64,000 nucleotides of DNA from Oerskovia turbata (lineage in GTDB: Bacteria; Actinomycetota; Actinomycetes; Actinomycetales; Cellulomonadaceae): positions 67,509 through 131,508 of the forward strand of contig NZ_JOFV01000012.1 of assembly GCF_000718325.1 (NCBI RefSeq), given 5' to 3'. Below the pieces are notes generated by a model that did not search any database, had not been told where the DNA came from, and saw nothing but the letters and a program-made list of their open reading frames with translations. Both the position numbers and the translations under genes were made by a program. The number at the start of each line of letters is the position of its first letter. The first letter of the stretch is position 1. This document shows, piece by piece, positions 33,022 through 42,877 of this stretch.

Positions 33022-34152
33022 TCAGGCCAGGCGCGTCATCCAGCCGTGGCGGTCCGCCGCCCGACCGTTCTGGATGTCGGTGAGCTCGCCGCGGATCGCG
33101 AGGGTCAGCTCGCCCGCGCCGCCGTCGGCGATGGTGTGGTCGAAGTTCGACCCGCCCAGGCGGCCGATCGGCGTGACGACCGCCGCCGTGCCGCACGCGA
33201 ACACCTCGGTCACCGCACCGGACCGGATGTCGGCCAGGAGCTCCTCGAGCGGGATGCGCCGCTCGGTGACCTCGTGACCGCGGTCGTTGAGGAGCTGGAT
33301 GATCGACGAGCGCGTCACGCCCTCGAGGATCGACCCCGTGAGCTCGGGCGTCTCGACCGACCCGTCGGCCTTGACGACGAACACGTTCATGCCGCCGAGC
33401 TCCTCGACGAACGTGCCCGTCGACGAGTCGAGGAAGCAGACCTGCTCGAAGCCCTTCTCCTGCGCGAGAGTCTGCGGCAGCAGGCTCGACGCGTAGTTGC
33501 CGCCGCACTTGGCGTCGCCCGTGCCGCCTGCACCGGCGCGGCTGAACTCGCGGTCGACCCAGATCGACACGGGCTTCACGCCGCCCGAGAAGTACGGGCC
33601 CACGGGCGAGGCGATCACGAGGTACTCGGCCTCGAGCGAGGCCCGCACGCCGAGGAACGACTCCGAGGCGTACATGAACGGACGCAGGTACAGGCTTGCC
33701 TCCTCGCCGCTCGGGACCCACTCGACGTCGGTGCGCACGAGCGCCGTGATCGAGCCGATGAAGTCGTCGACCGAGAGCGCCGGCAGCGCCAGACGGTGCG
33801 CAGACCGCGCGAACCGGGCGGCGTTGGCCTCGGGACGGAAGGTCCACACGGACCCGTCCTGGTGCCGGTACGCCTTGAGGCCCTCGAAGATCTCCTGGGC
33901 GTAGTGCAGGACCGCGGTCGCGGGGTCGAGCTGGAGCGGGCCGTACTTCTCGATGCGGCGGTCGATCCAGCCGTCGGTCGAGTTCCAGCTGATCCGGGCC
34001 ATGTGGTCCGAGAACACGGTGCCGAACTTCGGGGCGGAGATCGCGGCCGCCCTGGCCTCGGGGGAGGTCGGGGTGTCCGAGGTGCGGATGTCGAAGAGCG
34101 CGACGAGATCCTCGGCCGAGGACGCGGGCTGCGCTGTGAGGGGGGAAGTCAT
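33022..34152 (-). CDS. ilvE: Branched-chain amino acid aminotransferase
   Basis: IlvE catalyses the last step of Val, Leu and Ile synthesis, transferring amino groups from glutamate to the branched 2-oxo acids with PLP. The 376-residue protein is of the long actinobacterial class IV type: LHYAQEIFEGLKAYR, FRPEANAARFARSA, the PLP lysine in GDAKCGGNYA, and EELGGMNVFVV. AAAGGCCC precedes the ATG at 34152. It lies in a row of branched-chain biosynthetic genes on this strand, but with its own promoter region. Confidence 0.95.
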   Translation of the reverse strand: MTSPLTAQPASSAEDLVALFDIRTSDTPTSPEARAAAISAPKFGTVFSDHMARISWNSTDGWIDRRIEKYGPLQLDPATAVLHYAQEIFEGLKAYRHQDGSVWTFRPEANAARFARSAHRLALPALSVDDFIGSITALVRTDVEWVPSGEEASLYLRPFMYASESFLGVRASLEAEYLVIASPVGPYFSGGVKPVSIWVDREFSRAGAGGTGDAKCGGNYASSLLPQTLAQEKGFEQVCFLDSSTGTFVEELGGMNVFVVKADGSVETPELTGSILEGVTRSSIIQLLNDRGHEVTERRIPLEELLADIRSGAVTEVFACGTAAVVTPIGRLGGSNFDHTIADGGAGELTLAIRGELTDIQNGRAADRHGWMTRLA

Positions 34153-34296
34153 GTCATGGGCCTTTCACCTGGCGACCCGGGTGGGTTCCTCGCCTAGTTT
34201 TCCATGACGGAGCGCCCTTCGGCGCCCGCAGGGCGGGCGAGAACTCCCGGGCCTTCGACGAGGACGTGGGAGCGGTGAGGACGGCAGAGGGTGCGT

Positions 34297-34334
34297 GCCG
34301 CCGTCGGGCCCCAGCGCGGGGGCCCGACGGCGGC
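34297..34334 (-). terminator. Terminator hairpin between leuB and ilvE
   Basis: GCCGCCGTCGGGCCCC pairs perfectly with GGGGCCCGACGGCGGC around a 6-base loop (16 bp), 24 bases past the leuB stop. It separates leuB from ilvE transcription. Confidence 0.75.
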
Positions 34335-34358
34335 GCGGCGGCAGGTCGGGAGGACCGA

Positions 34359-35402
34359 TCAGCCGGCGACGCGGGCGGCGAGCTCGCGCCCCACCTCGGC
34401 CGTCGACCGTACTCGGGTCCCCCGCTCGGCGAGGTCCGCGGCGACCGCGGCCTCGACGCGCTGCGACTCCTCGGCGAGGCCGAGGTGGTCGAGCAGCATC
34501 GCGACGGACAGGACCGTGGCGGTGGGGTCCGCCTTGCCCTGGCCCGCGATGTCGGGGGCCGAGCCGTGCACCGGCTCGAACATGGAGGGAGCCGTGCGGT
34601 CGGGGTTGATGTTGGCCGAGGCCGCGAGGCCGATGCCGCCGGTGATCGCAGCGGCCTGGTCCGTCAGGATGTCGCCGAACAGGTTGTCGGTGACGATGAC
34701 GTCGAATCGCGACGGGTTCGTCGTGAGGAAGATCGTGGCGGCGTCCACGTGCAGGTAGTCCGTCGTGACGTCGGGGAACTCGGCGTTGACCGCCTCGACC
34801 GTGCGGCGCCACAGGTGACCGGCGTGGACCAGGACGTTGTGCTTGTGCACGAGCGTCAGGTGCTTGCGGGGACGCGCCTGGGCGCGGGCGAACGCGTCAC
34901 GGACGACGCGCTCGACGCCGAAGGCCGTGTTCACGGAGACCTCGGTCGCGATCTCGTGGGGCGTGCCGACGCGCAGCGCGCCGCCGTTGCCGACGTAGGG
35001 GCCCTCGGTGCCTTCGCGGACGACGACGAAGTCGATCTCGCCCGGGTCCGCGAGCGGGGACTTCACGCCGGGGTAGAGCTTGCCCGGGCGGAGGTTGACG
35101 TAGTGGTCCAGCGCGAAGCGCAGCTTGAGCAGCAGCCCGCGCTCGAGGACGCCCGACGGGACGGTCGGGTCGCCGATCGCGCCGAGGAGGATCGCGTCGT
35201 GGGTGCGGATCGCCGCGAGGTCCTCGTCGGTGAGGGTCTCACCGGTCGCGTGCCAGCGGCGCGCACCGAGGTCGAAGGGCGTCGTGGAGACCTTGACGTC
35301 CGAGCCTGAGAGCGCCGCCTCGAGGACCGCGAGGCCCTGCTCGACGACCTCGATACCGATGCCGTCTCCGGCGACCACTGCCAAGTCGATGTTGCGCGTC
35401 AT
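34359..35402 (-). CDS. leuB: 3-Isopropylmalate dehydrogenase
   Basis: LeuB oxidises and decarboxylates 3-isopropylmalate to 2-oxoisocaproate in leucine synthesis, using NAD. The 347-residue protein shows [32 protein letters not shown] with the substrate-binding arginines, [14 protein letters not shown], the metal-binding aspartates in [15 protein letters not shown], and the NAD loop [18 protein letters not shown]. It is the actinobacterial short type. leuA, leuC and leuD are not in the window. The divergent gene upstream encodes a ROK regulator. Confidence 0.95.
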   Translation of the reverse strand: MTRNIDLAVVAGDGIGIEVVEQGLAVLEAALSGSDVKVSTTPFDLGARRWHATGETLTDEDLAAIRTHDAILLGAIGDPTVPSGVLERGLLLKLRFALDHYVNLRPGKLYPGVKSPLADPGEIDFVVVREGTEGPYVGNGGALRVGTPHEIATEVSVNTAFGVERVVRDAFARAQARPRKHLTLVHKHNVLVHAGHLWRRTVEAVNAEFPDVTTDYLHVDAATIFLTTNPSRFDVIVTDNLFGDILTDQAAAITGGIGLAASANINPDRTAPSMFEPVHGSAPDIAGQGKADPTATVLSVAMLLDHLGLAEESQRVEAAVAADLAERGTRVRSTAEVGRELAARVAG

Positions 35403-35613
35403 GGCGAAACCGTACGCCCCGGCGCCAGTCCTCGGGACGCCCATCTCACAGCGTGGGCGGGTCGGGTCCTGCGATCCGCACCATCTCGCGGGTCGAGGGT
35501 CGACGTCATGACTGGACACGCTCCCATTACGCCAGCAGGAACTGGCGTGACACTCGAAGATGGTAAGAGCAGAAGAGCCTCTCGACTTGCACAATCCGCC
35601 AGAGTGCGCAACT

Positions 35614-35632
35614 CTTAGGAAACTTTCCTAAG
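35614..35632 (+). promoter_or_regulatory. Perfect palindrome upstream of the ROK regulator
   Basis: CTTAGGAAA-C-TTTCCTAAG is a perfect 19-bp palindrome ending 25 bases before the GTG of the ROK gene. Palindromes of the TTAGGAAA-N-TTTCCTAA type are typical targets of ROK repressors, so autoregulation is likely. The palindrome is AT-rich in a GC-rich setting. Confidence 0.75.
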
Positions 35633-35657
35633 ACGCTGGCAGAGAGGCCACCACGCC

Positions 35658-36923
35658 GTGTCCCGCACGCACGTCCCGGGGACCCCCGGGTTGCTCCGCA
35701 CGATCAACGACCGCGCCGCGCTCGAGCTCCTGCTCGACACCGGCCCCATGACCCGGTCGCAGATCGGAGACCTCACCGGCGTCTCCCGTCCGACATCCTC
35801 CCAGATCGTGGCACGACTGGAGTCGGCCGGGCTCATCGAGCCCACCGGGGCCGTCCAAGGAGCCCGCGGCCCGCAGGCGGTCATGTACGCCGCGCGCACC
35901 GACGTCGTCGTCGGGCTGGCGCTCGACGTCCTTCCCGGAGGGGTGCAGGCCCGCCTCGTCGACGCCCACGGCACCGTCCTCGGCGGCGCCGAGATCCCCA
36001 CCTCGGACGACCGCACCGCCGTGAGCGACGTCCGCGCGGCGTGGGACGCCGCCTGTGCCGACGCCCGCGTGCCCGTCGACCGGGTCGGCGCGGTCGTCGC
36101 CGGCGTCCAGGCCGCGGCCGACCCCACGACCGGAGACCTCTGGCTCGTCGGCGACCTGCCGGGATGGCCCCGCCTCGCCGTCCGCTCGCTCCTCGAGCAG
36201 GAGTTCGGCGTCCCCGTCCACATCGAGAACGACGTCAACCTCGCCACGATCGCCGAGCACGACGCGGGCCGGTGCGACGACGCGAGCTTCTCGCTGCTCT
36301 GGATCGGTGGAGGCATCGGCCTCGGGACCCTCATCGACGGCAGGCTCCACCACGGCGCGACCGGTGCCGCCGGCGAGCTCGGCTACCTCCCCGTGCCGGT
36401 GACCGTCCGCGACTACGACGACCACTCGGTCAACCTCCAGGACCTCGTCGGCGGCCGCCGGTTCGAAGAGCTCGCCGAGTGGTACGGCGTCCCCGGCGAG
36501 GGCTACGCCGACTACCTCGCAGCCATGACCGCCGACCCGGACAGCCCCGCCGTCGTCGCGCTCGTCGAGGACTTCGGACGCCGCCTCGCCACGGTCGTCC
36601 AGCCGGTCGTCGCGGTCGTCGAACCACACCTCGTCGTGCTCAGCGGCCCGACGTGCATCGCGGGCGGACAACGCCTCGCCGACGTGACCCGCAGCCACCT
36701 CACGGACACCGAGCAGGGCGTGGCGCTGATCGTCCCGGCCCTGGCCCCCTCGGACCCCGTCCTGCGCGGCGCCCAGGCGGTCGTCGCGGCCGACGTCCGC
36801 GCACTTCTCCTCGACCGCGTCTCGACCCACCCCACGGACCACGGCACGCACAGCGCGCCGGTCCAGACCGTGCGCACGGCCACGGCGACCACCGGCGCTC
36901 CGGCGTCCTCACACTCGGGGTAG
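35658..36923 (+). CDS. ROK-family transcriptional regulator
   Basis: The 421-residue protein has an N-terminal winged helix (about 15-75, MTRSQIGDLTGVSRPTSSQI) and a ROK sugar-kinase-like domain (about 80-390) with VENDVN-type VHIENDVNLATIAEHD and WIGGGIGLGTLIDGRLHHGATGAAGELGYLP. The zinc-binding C-x-C-G-x2-G-C motif that normally follows the last segment is absent; the region reads VPVTVRDYDDHSVNLQDLVGG. A perfect palindrome precedes the GTG start. No sugar-use genes are adjacent, so its targets may be elsewhere. The last 45 residues are low complexity. Confidence 0.9.
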   Translation: MSRTHVPGTPGLLRTINDRAALELLLDTGPMTRSQIGDLTGVSRPTSSQIVARLESAGLIEPTGAVQGARGPQAVMYAARTDVVVGLALDVLPGGVQARLVDAHGTVLGGAEIPTSDDRTAVSDVRAAWDAACADARVPVDRVGAVVAGVQAAADPTTGDLWLVGDLPGWPRLAVRSLLEQEFGVPVHIENDVNLATIAEHDAGRCDDASFSLLWIGGGIGLGTLIDGRLHHGATGAAGELGYLPVPVTVRDYDDHSVNLQDLVGGRRFEELAEWYGVPGEGYADYLAAMTADPDSPAVVALVEDFGRRLATVVQPVVAVVEPHLVVLSGPTCIAGGQRLADVTRSHLTDTEQGVALIVPALAPSDPVLRGAQAVVAADVRALLLDRVSTHPTDHGTHSAPVQTVRTATATTGAPASSHSG

Positions 36924-36944
36924 CTCCTCTCGCTGCCCCGACGG

Positions 36945-36977
36945 GCGGTGGTCGCGGCCTGGGACGGCGACCACCGC
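36945..36977. terminator. Bidirectional terminator hairpin
   Basis: GCGGTGGTCGC pairs with GCGACCACCGC (11 bp) around an 11-base loop, between the convergent ROK and ASCH-domain genes. The rest of this spacer (to 37116) shows nothing recognisable. Confidence 0.65.
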
Positions 36978-37116
36978 TCACCCCCGCCCCGCGCGCTCGC
37001 TGCCCGACGGCGTCGCTCGAGCCCCCGGAGCCCGTCACCCGTGCGCGTCTCCACCGGGCACGCCGCCCTGGTCGGGCCCGACGGCGCCGCGAGGGCGCCC
37101 ACCGCTGCGCGAGCGC

Positions 37117-37746
37117 TCAGCGCTGCCGCGGGAACCGCAGCTCGAACCGTTCGCAGACCACGGGCATGTCCTCACGGAACTCGTGGCCCACCAGGACCCG
37201 CGTGAAGTACCTGCGGTGGCCGGCGCGCCAGGACTCGAGCGTCCGGTCGTCCTCCCCCTCGGCCGCCGCGAAGTCGGCCGTGACCTGGTCGAACGGGACG
37301 ACCTCGACCGAGGTCGTGCGGATGAGCGCCCGCGGATGCCCGTCGCCGTCGAGGATGATCGAGAGCTCGCCGACCTGAGGCAGCGGCACGTCGTCGCCGT
37401 ACTCCCAGCGCGACGAGGAGGTCGCGGTCTTGTCGCCCGACAGCACCGCGGTGAGCAGGCCGTCGGCGAGGGCAGGGTTGTCCCCGAAGGACCAGGCAGG
37501 CGGCGGCACGGTCGCCGAGACCCCGAAGCCGGTCACGACGCCCACCTTGCCCTCCCCCGCACGGACGCGCGCGGTCTCCCAGAACTCGAGGATCTCCTCG
37601 CCGCGCGGGTCGTCCTCGCCCTGCTCGCTCTCCGTGCCCGCGGGGACGTCCGAAACCGCCGGGTGCTCGTCGCCCGTGGCGGGCCGCGGCGCCGGCTCGG
37701 CGCCCTCGCTCGTGCTGTCCGGTCCGTGGTCGTCGTGATGGCTCAT
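37117..37746 (-). CDS. ASCH-domain protein
   Basis: The 209-residue protein has an acidic, low-complexity N-terminus of about 50 residues and an ASCH (PUA-like RNA-binding) domain. The latter is recognisable from LADGLLTAVLSGDKTATSSS, PQVGELSIILDGDGHPRALIRTTSVEVVPF, and a C-terminus WRAGHRRYF...VVCERFEL. ASCH proteins are proposed to bind RNA or act on modified nucleosides; the specific role here is unknown. Start at ATG 37746 is the first that covers the acidic region; a later start is possible because the domain begins near residue 50. Two 22-bp repeat arrays lie directly upstream. Confidence 0.8.
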   Translation of the reverse strand: MSHHDDHGPDSTSEGAEPAPRPATGDEHPAVSDVPAGTESEQGEDDPRGEEILEFWETARVRAGEGKVGVVTGFGVSATVPPPAWSFGDNPALADGLLTAVLSGDKTATSSSRWEYGDDVPLPQVGELSIILDGDGHPRALIRTTSVEVVPFDQVTADFAAAEGEDDRTLESWRAGHRRYFTRVLVGHEFREDMPVVCERFELRFPRQR

Positions 37747-37869
37747 ACGTCCATGGTGGACCACGGACACCCGGAGTGCCCGTCTTGTCGTGCTTTGACC
37801 GACGGGGTGTCGGCGATTCCACCCTGTTCCCCTGGTGCCCCGCCGTGTCTCCTGGTGCCTCGCCGTGCC

Positions 37870-38023
37870 GAGGGTGACGGCACAACCCGCCGACGGTGAC
37901 CGCACTCCCGGTCGAGGGTGACGGCGTAGCCCGCCGACGGTGACCGCACTCCCGGTCGAGGGTGACGGCCCTGCCCGCCGACGGTGACAGCGCAACCCGC
38001 CGACGGTGACCGTCGAATCCGTC
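37870..38023. repeat. Seven tandem 22-bp repeats, GA(C/G)GGTGAC orientation
   Basis: Seven consecutive units of exactly 22 bp begin GAGGGTGACGGC or GACGGTGACCGC. Two types alternate: odd units end CCCGCC, while units two and four are identical and end CCCGGTC. This is the reverse-complement orientation of the GTCACC(C/G)TCGGC core at 38049-38224 and 15109-15218. Confidence 0.92.
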
Positions 38024-38048
38024 GAACCATCATCCTTGGTGACGATGC

Positions 38049-38224
38049 GTCACCCCCGGCAGGCGGGCACGTCCCCCTCGGCGGGCAGGGTCGTCACCCT
38101 CGGCGGGCAGGGTCGTCACCCTCGGCAGGCTGGGCCGTCGCCCCCGGCAGGCGGGCACGTCACCCTCGGCAGGCAGGGTCGTCACCCTCGGCGGGCAGGG
38201 CCGTCGCCCTCGGCAGGCTGGCCG
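38049..38224. repeat. Eight tandem 22-bp repeats, GTCACCCTCGGC orientation
   Basis: Eight gap-free units of 22 bp begin GTCACCCTCGGC or close variants (GTCACCCCCGGC, GTCGCCCTCGGC) and end GGGCAGGGTC, AGGCTGGGCC or AGGCGGGCAC. With the array at 37870-38023 it forms a large inverted arrangement around a 25-base centre. Confidence 0.92.
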
Positions 38225-38236
38225 GACGCACAGAGA

Positions 38237-38321
38237 AGGGTGACCCGTCCTGCGCAATCGTGGTCAGGTCTGGCGGGAGGCCGCCAGGCCGGAGGGAAGA
38301 TCGTGCAGGACGGGTCACCCT
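38237..38321 (-). terminator. Terminator of the ilvBNC operon
   Basis: AGGGTGACCCGTCCTGC at 38237-38253 pairs perfectly with 38305-38321 (17 bp). A second stem, TGGCGG/CCGCCA, lies inside. It begins 31 bases beyond the ilvC stop. The arms include GGGTGACC, close to the neighbouring repeat core. Confidence 0.65.
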
Positions 38322-38352
38322 CCTCAGAAGGTTCGCCGCAGCGAAGCGAAGG

Positions 38353-39997
<1,645 letters not shown>

Positions 39998-40017
39998 GGT
40001 TGCGGCTCTCCCCGGTC

Positions 40018-41937
40018 TCAGTCTTCGCGGTCCCACGCGGGCGAGATGCCGCGTGCGTACTGGATGTTGTCGTTGCTCACGCCCGACGCGACCATGGGCC
40101 ACACCATCGCGTCGCGCGAGACGTTGAAGTCGACGACGACGGGTCGGTCGTCGATCTCCATGGCGCGCTTGATCGCGGCGTCGACCTCGCTCGTGGACTC
40201 GACACGGATGCCTTCGCACCCGTACGCGTCGGCGAGCTTGACGAAGTCGGGCACGCGCTGCGTGCCGCGGCCCGTGTGCAGGTCGGTGTTGGAGTAGCGG
40301 GACTCGTAGAACAGGGTCTGCCACTGGCGGACCATGCCGAGCGAGGAGTTGTTGATCAGCGCGACCTTGATGGGGATCTCGTTGATCGTGCAGGTCGCGA
40401 GCTCCTGGTTGGTCATCTGGAAGCAGCCGTCGCCGTCGATCGCCCACACGGTCTTGTCGGGCTGGCCGACCTTGGCGCCCATCGCGGCGGGGATCGAGTA
40501 GCCCATGGTGCCGAGGCCGCCCGAGTTGAGCCAGGTCCTGGGGTGCTCGTAGCGGATGAACTGCGCGGCCCACATCTGGTGCTGGCCGACGCCTGCGACG
40601 TAGATCGAGTCGGGGCCGGAGAGCTCGCCGAGGCGCTGGATGACGTGCTGCGGGGCGAGGTGCCCGTCCTCGGGCTCGGAGTAGCCGAGGGGGTAGGTCT
40701 CCCGCCAGTCGTCGATCTGGCGCCACCAGGCGCCGAGGTCGGGCTGCCCCTTGGCCGCGTGCTCGCGCTCGAGCTCGGGCAGCAGGTCGGTGATGACCTC
40801 GCGCAGGTCGCCCACGATGGGGACGTCGACCTCGCGGTTCTTGCCGATCTCGGCGGGGTCGATGTCGGCGTGCACGATCGTGGCGTGCGGCGCGAAGCTC
40901 GACAGCACCCCGGTCACCCTGTCGTCGAAGCGCGCACCCAGGGCCACGATGAGGTCGGCCTTCTGGAGTGCGGCGACCGCGGGGACGGTGCCGTGCATGC
41001 CGGGCATGCCGAGGTTCTGCGGGTGCGAGTCGGGCAGTGCGCCGCGGGCCATGAGGGTGGTCACGACGGGCGCGCCCGACAGGTCCACGAGGCGGCGCAG
41101 CTCGGCCGAGGCGTTCGCGCGGATCGCGCCTCCGCCGACGTACAGCACGGGGCGCCGCGCGGTCGCGAGCAGGCGCGCGGCCTCGCGGATCTGCTTGGAG
41201 TGCGGCTTGGTCACCGGGTGGTAGCCGGGCAGCTGGAGCTCCTGCGGCCACGAGAACGTGGTGCGGGCCTGCATCGCGGACTTCGCGATGTCGACGAGGA
41301 CGGGCCCGGGACGCCCGGTCTGGGCGATGTGGAAGGCCTCGGCGATGACGCGCGGGATCTCGTCGGGGTCGGTGACGAGGAAGTTGTGCTTGGTGATGGG
41401 CAGGGTGATGCCGACGATGTCGGCCTCCTGGAAGGCGTCGGTCCCGATCAGGGACGCGCCGACCTGGCCCGTGATGGCCACGAGCGGGATCGAATCCATG
41501 TTGGCGTCGGCGATGGGGGTGACGAGGTTCGTCGCGCCGGGGCCGGACGTCGCCATGGTCACCCCGACGCGGCCGGTCGCGTGGGCGTAGCCCGAGGCCG
41601 CGTGGCCGCCGCCCTGCTCGTGGCGCACGAGGATGTGGCGGAGCTTCTTGGAGTCCATGAGCGGGTCGTACGTCGGCAGGATCGCTCCGCCGGGGATGCC
41701 GAAGACGACGTCCACACCGGCTTCCTCGAGCGAGCGGACGATCGACTGCGCGCCCGTGACCTCCTCGGGTCCGACGGCGGCGCTCACCGAGCGCTCGCCC
41801 GTGACCGAGGCGCGTGCTCGGTTCTCGGGGCGGGCTGCGAGGCTCGCGGGGGAAGGGGCTGGCTTCGGCGCCACGGCCTCGCCGGCGGGCGCGGGGGCGC
41901 TCGGCGTCGGCGGGGCCGGGTGGGGACCCTGGACCAT
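40018..41937 (-). CDS. ilvB: Acetolactate synthase large (catalytic) subunit
   Basis: IlvB uses thiamine diphosphate and FAD to join two pyruvates, or pyruvate and 2-oxobutyrate. The 639-residue protein has [27 protein letters not shown] and the catalytic glutamate in [18 protein letters not shown], the FAD domain, and the thiamine motif [15 protein letters not shown] ending in [10 protein letters not shown]. An Ala/Pro-rich extension of about 60 residues precedes the enzyme fold. The ATG follows AGGAGA. An upstream leader peptide and attenuator should control the ilvB-ilvN-ilvC transcript. Confidence 0.96.
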   Translation of the reverse strand: MVQGPHPAPPTPSAPAPAGEAVAPKPAPSPASLAARPENRARASVTGERSVSAAVGPEEVTGAQSIVRSLEEAGVDVVFGIPGGAILPTYDPLMDSKKLRHILVRHEQGGGHAASGYAHATGRVGVTMATSGPGATNLVTPIADANMDSIPLVAITGQVGASLIGTDAFQEADIVGITLPITKHNFLVTDPDEIPRVIAEAFHIAQTGRPGPVLVDIAKSAMQARTTFSWPQELQLPGYHPVTKPHSKQIREAARLLATARRPVLYVGGGAIRANASAELRRLVDLSGAPVVTTLMARGALPDSHPQNLGMPGMHGTVPAVAALQKADLIVALGARFDDRVTGVLSSFAPHATIVHADIDPAEIGKNREVDVPIVGDLREVITDLLPELEREHAAKGQPDLGAWWRQIDDWRETYPLGYSEPEDGHLAPQHVIQRLGELSGPDSIYVAGVGQHQMWAAQFIRYEHPRTWLNSGGLGTMGYSIPAAMGAKVGQPDKTVWAIDGDGCFQMTNQELATCTINEIPIKVALINNSSLGMVRQWQTLFYESRYSNTDLHTGRGTQRVPDFVKLADAYGCEGIRVESTSEVDAAIKRAMEIDDRPVVVDFNVSRDAMVWPMVASGVSNDNIQYARGISPAWDRED

Positions 41938-42118
41938 CGGTATCTCCTGTTTCTCGGTGGCGACTGGCTGCCACCGGCTGGATCGAGCTCACCGTGGTGG
42001 TGCTGGTACTTCTGGTGCTCTCCGTGCTGTTCTGCCGCGGGGTGGTGCGGTCCGGTGACCGGCTCCGGAGCGGGGTGTGCCCGGAGGGGGTGGTCATGAC
42101 GGTCGTGGTCGTGACATG

Positions 42119-42157
42119 AAAAAACCCCTCGTACCCGGTGAGGGCTCTTCGAGGGGT
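42119..42157 (-). terminator. Transcription attenuator of ilvBNC
   Basis: On the minus strand ACCCCTCG pairs with CGAGGGGT across an 18-base loop and runs straight into six T. It lies between the leader peptide stop (42189) and ilvB (41937), as expected of an attenuator. Confidence 0.85.
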
Positions 42158-42188
42158 GAGCGCGCTGACGAGACCTGGTTGCTTGGCC

Positions 42189-42269
42189 TCAGCCGGCGCG
42201 CTCAGGAAGTACTACGAGAAGGATCGTCTGCACGTTGTGCACACTACGCCCTCGATCCGGCGATGTCAT
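42189..42269 (-). CDS. Leader peptide of the ilvBNC operon
   Basis: A 26-codon frame from ATG 42269 ends in VQTILLVVLPERAG. Six consecutive codons encode Ile-Leu-Leu-Val-Val-Leu close to the stop, 32 bases before the attenuator stem. This is the classic stall sequence of branched-chain attenuation. A shorter version starting at GTG 42242 is possible, because no clear ribosome site marks the ATG. It is the counterpart of the cimA leader at 32212-32256. Confidence 0.8.
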   Translation of the reverse strand: MTSPDRGRSVHNVQTILLVVLPERAG

Positions 42270-42384
42270 GCGTCGAGCCGGACGTCTCAGGGATTGGGAC
42301 GTCCGGCCCGACGACGTGGGCCCGCCCCGTGCGTGCACGGCAATCCGGTAGGGCCGGAGCCGCGGGACCAGGCACCATGGACCC

Positions 42385-42849
42385 ATGACCACCACGATCG
42401 AGCGAATGACAGCCGACCTCACGACCGCCATGAAGGCCCGCGACGAGTTCGCCAAGAACACCCTGCGCCAGGTCATCGGCGCTGTCCGCACCGCGGAGAA
42501 GTCCGGCTCGACCGCACGCGAGATGACCGATGCCGAGGTCCAGACCGTCCTGGCCGCCGAGGTCAAGAAGCGTCGCGAGAGCGCCCAGATCTACACCGAC
42601 GCGGCGGCGACCAAGCGCGCCGACAACGAGACCCGCGAGGCCGACTTCATCGAGAAGTACCTGCCGGCCAGCCTCACGGCCGCGGAGCTCGACGCGCTCG
42701 TGACGGCCGCGATCGTCTCGACCGGTGCCTCGTCCATGAAGGACATGGGCACGGTCATGAAGACGGCCACGGCCGCGGCGGCCGGGATCGGCCGCGTCGA
42801 CGGCAAGGCGCTCTCGCAGGCCGTGCGTCAGGCGCTCGGGGCCCTCTGA
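42385..42849 (+). CDS. YqeY/GatB-related protein
   Basis: The 154-residue protein is a full-length YqeY family member: TIERMTADLTTAMKARDEFAKNTLR at the start, AEVKKRRESAQIY, EADFIEKYLPASL, and a C-terminal helical domain (SMKDMGTVMKTATAAAAGI) homologous to the tRNA-binding tail of GatB. It has no amidotransferase catalytic part, and the family's role is unproven. CACCAT ends six bases before the ATG, without a Shine-Dalgarno, suggesting a leaderless mRNA. It is convergent with the oleD-like gene. Confidence 0.9.
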   Translation: MTTTIERMTADLTTAMKARDEFAKNTLRQVIGAVRTAEKSGSTAREMTDAEVQTVLAAEVKKRRESAQIYTDAAATKRADNETREADFIEKYLPASLTAAELDALVTAAIVSTGASSMKDMGTVMKTATAAAAGIGRVDGKALSQAVRQALGAL

Positions 42850-42877
42850 CCCGGCCCGGGGCGGCCCGTCCCGTGCG

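Larger units (their letters stand above)
37747..38352. other. Non-coding region with two opposed repeat arrays and a hairpin
   Basis: This 606-base gap between the ASCH gene and ilvC contains two arrays of 22-bp units in opposite orientation and a long inverted repeat next to ilvC. Each is annotated separately. I find no supportable gene in it; the frames that cross it are repetitive shadows. Confidence 0.8.
41938..42384. other. ilvBNC leader region and divergent promoter
   Basis: This 447-base gap contains, on the minus strand, the ilv leader peptide and attenuator. At its right end it contains the promoter of the YqeY-like gene. The 180 bases between the attenuator and ilvB form a long untranslated leader in which I see no further named element. 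Confidence 0.65.

Noticed and set aside
35399..35611. Possible leucine leader peptide ([10 protein letters not shown]) upstream of leuB
   Set aside because: The frame needs a TTG start, runs about 70 codons straight into the leuB start, and no terminator hairpin separates it from leuB.
37870..38224. Possible CRISPR array
   Set aside because: The units are contiguous 22-bp repeats without unique spacers, and no cas genes are present.
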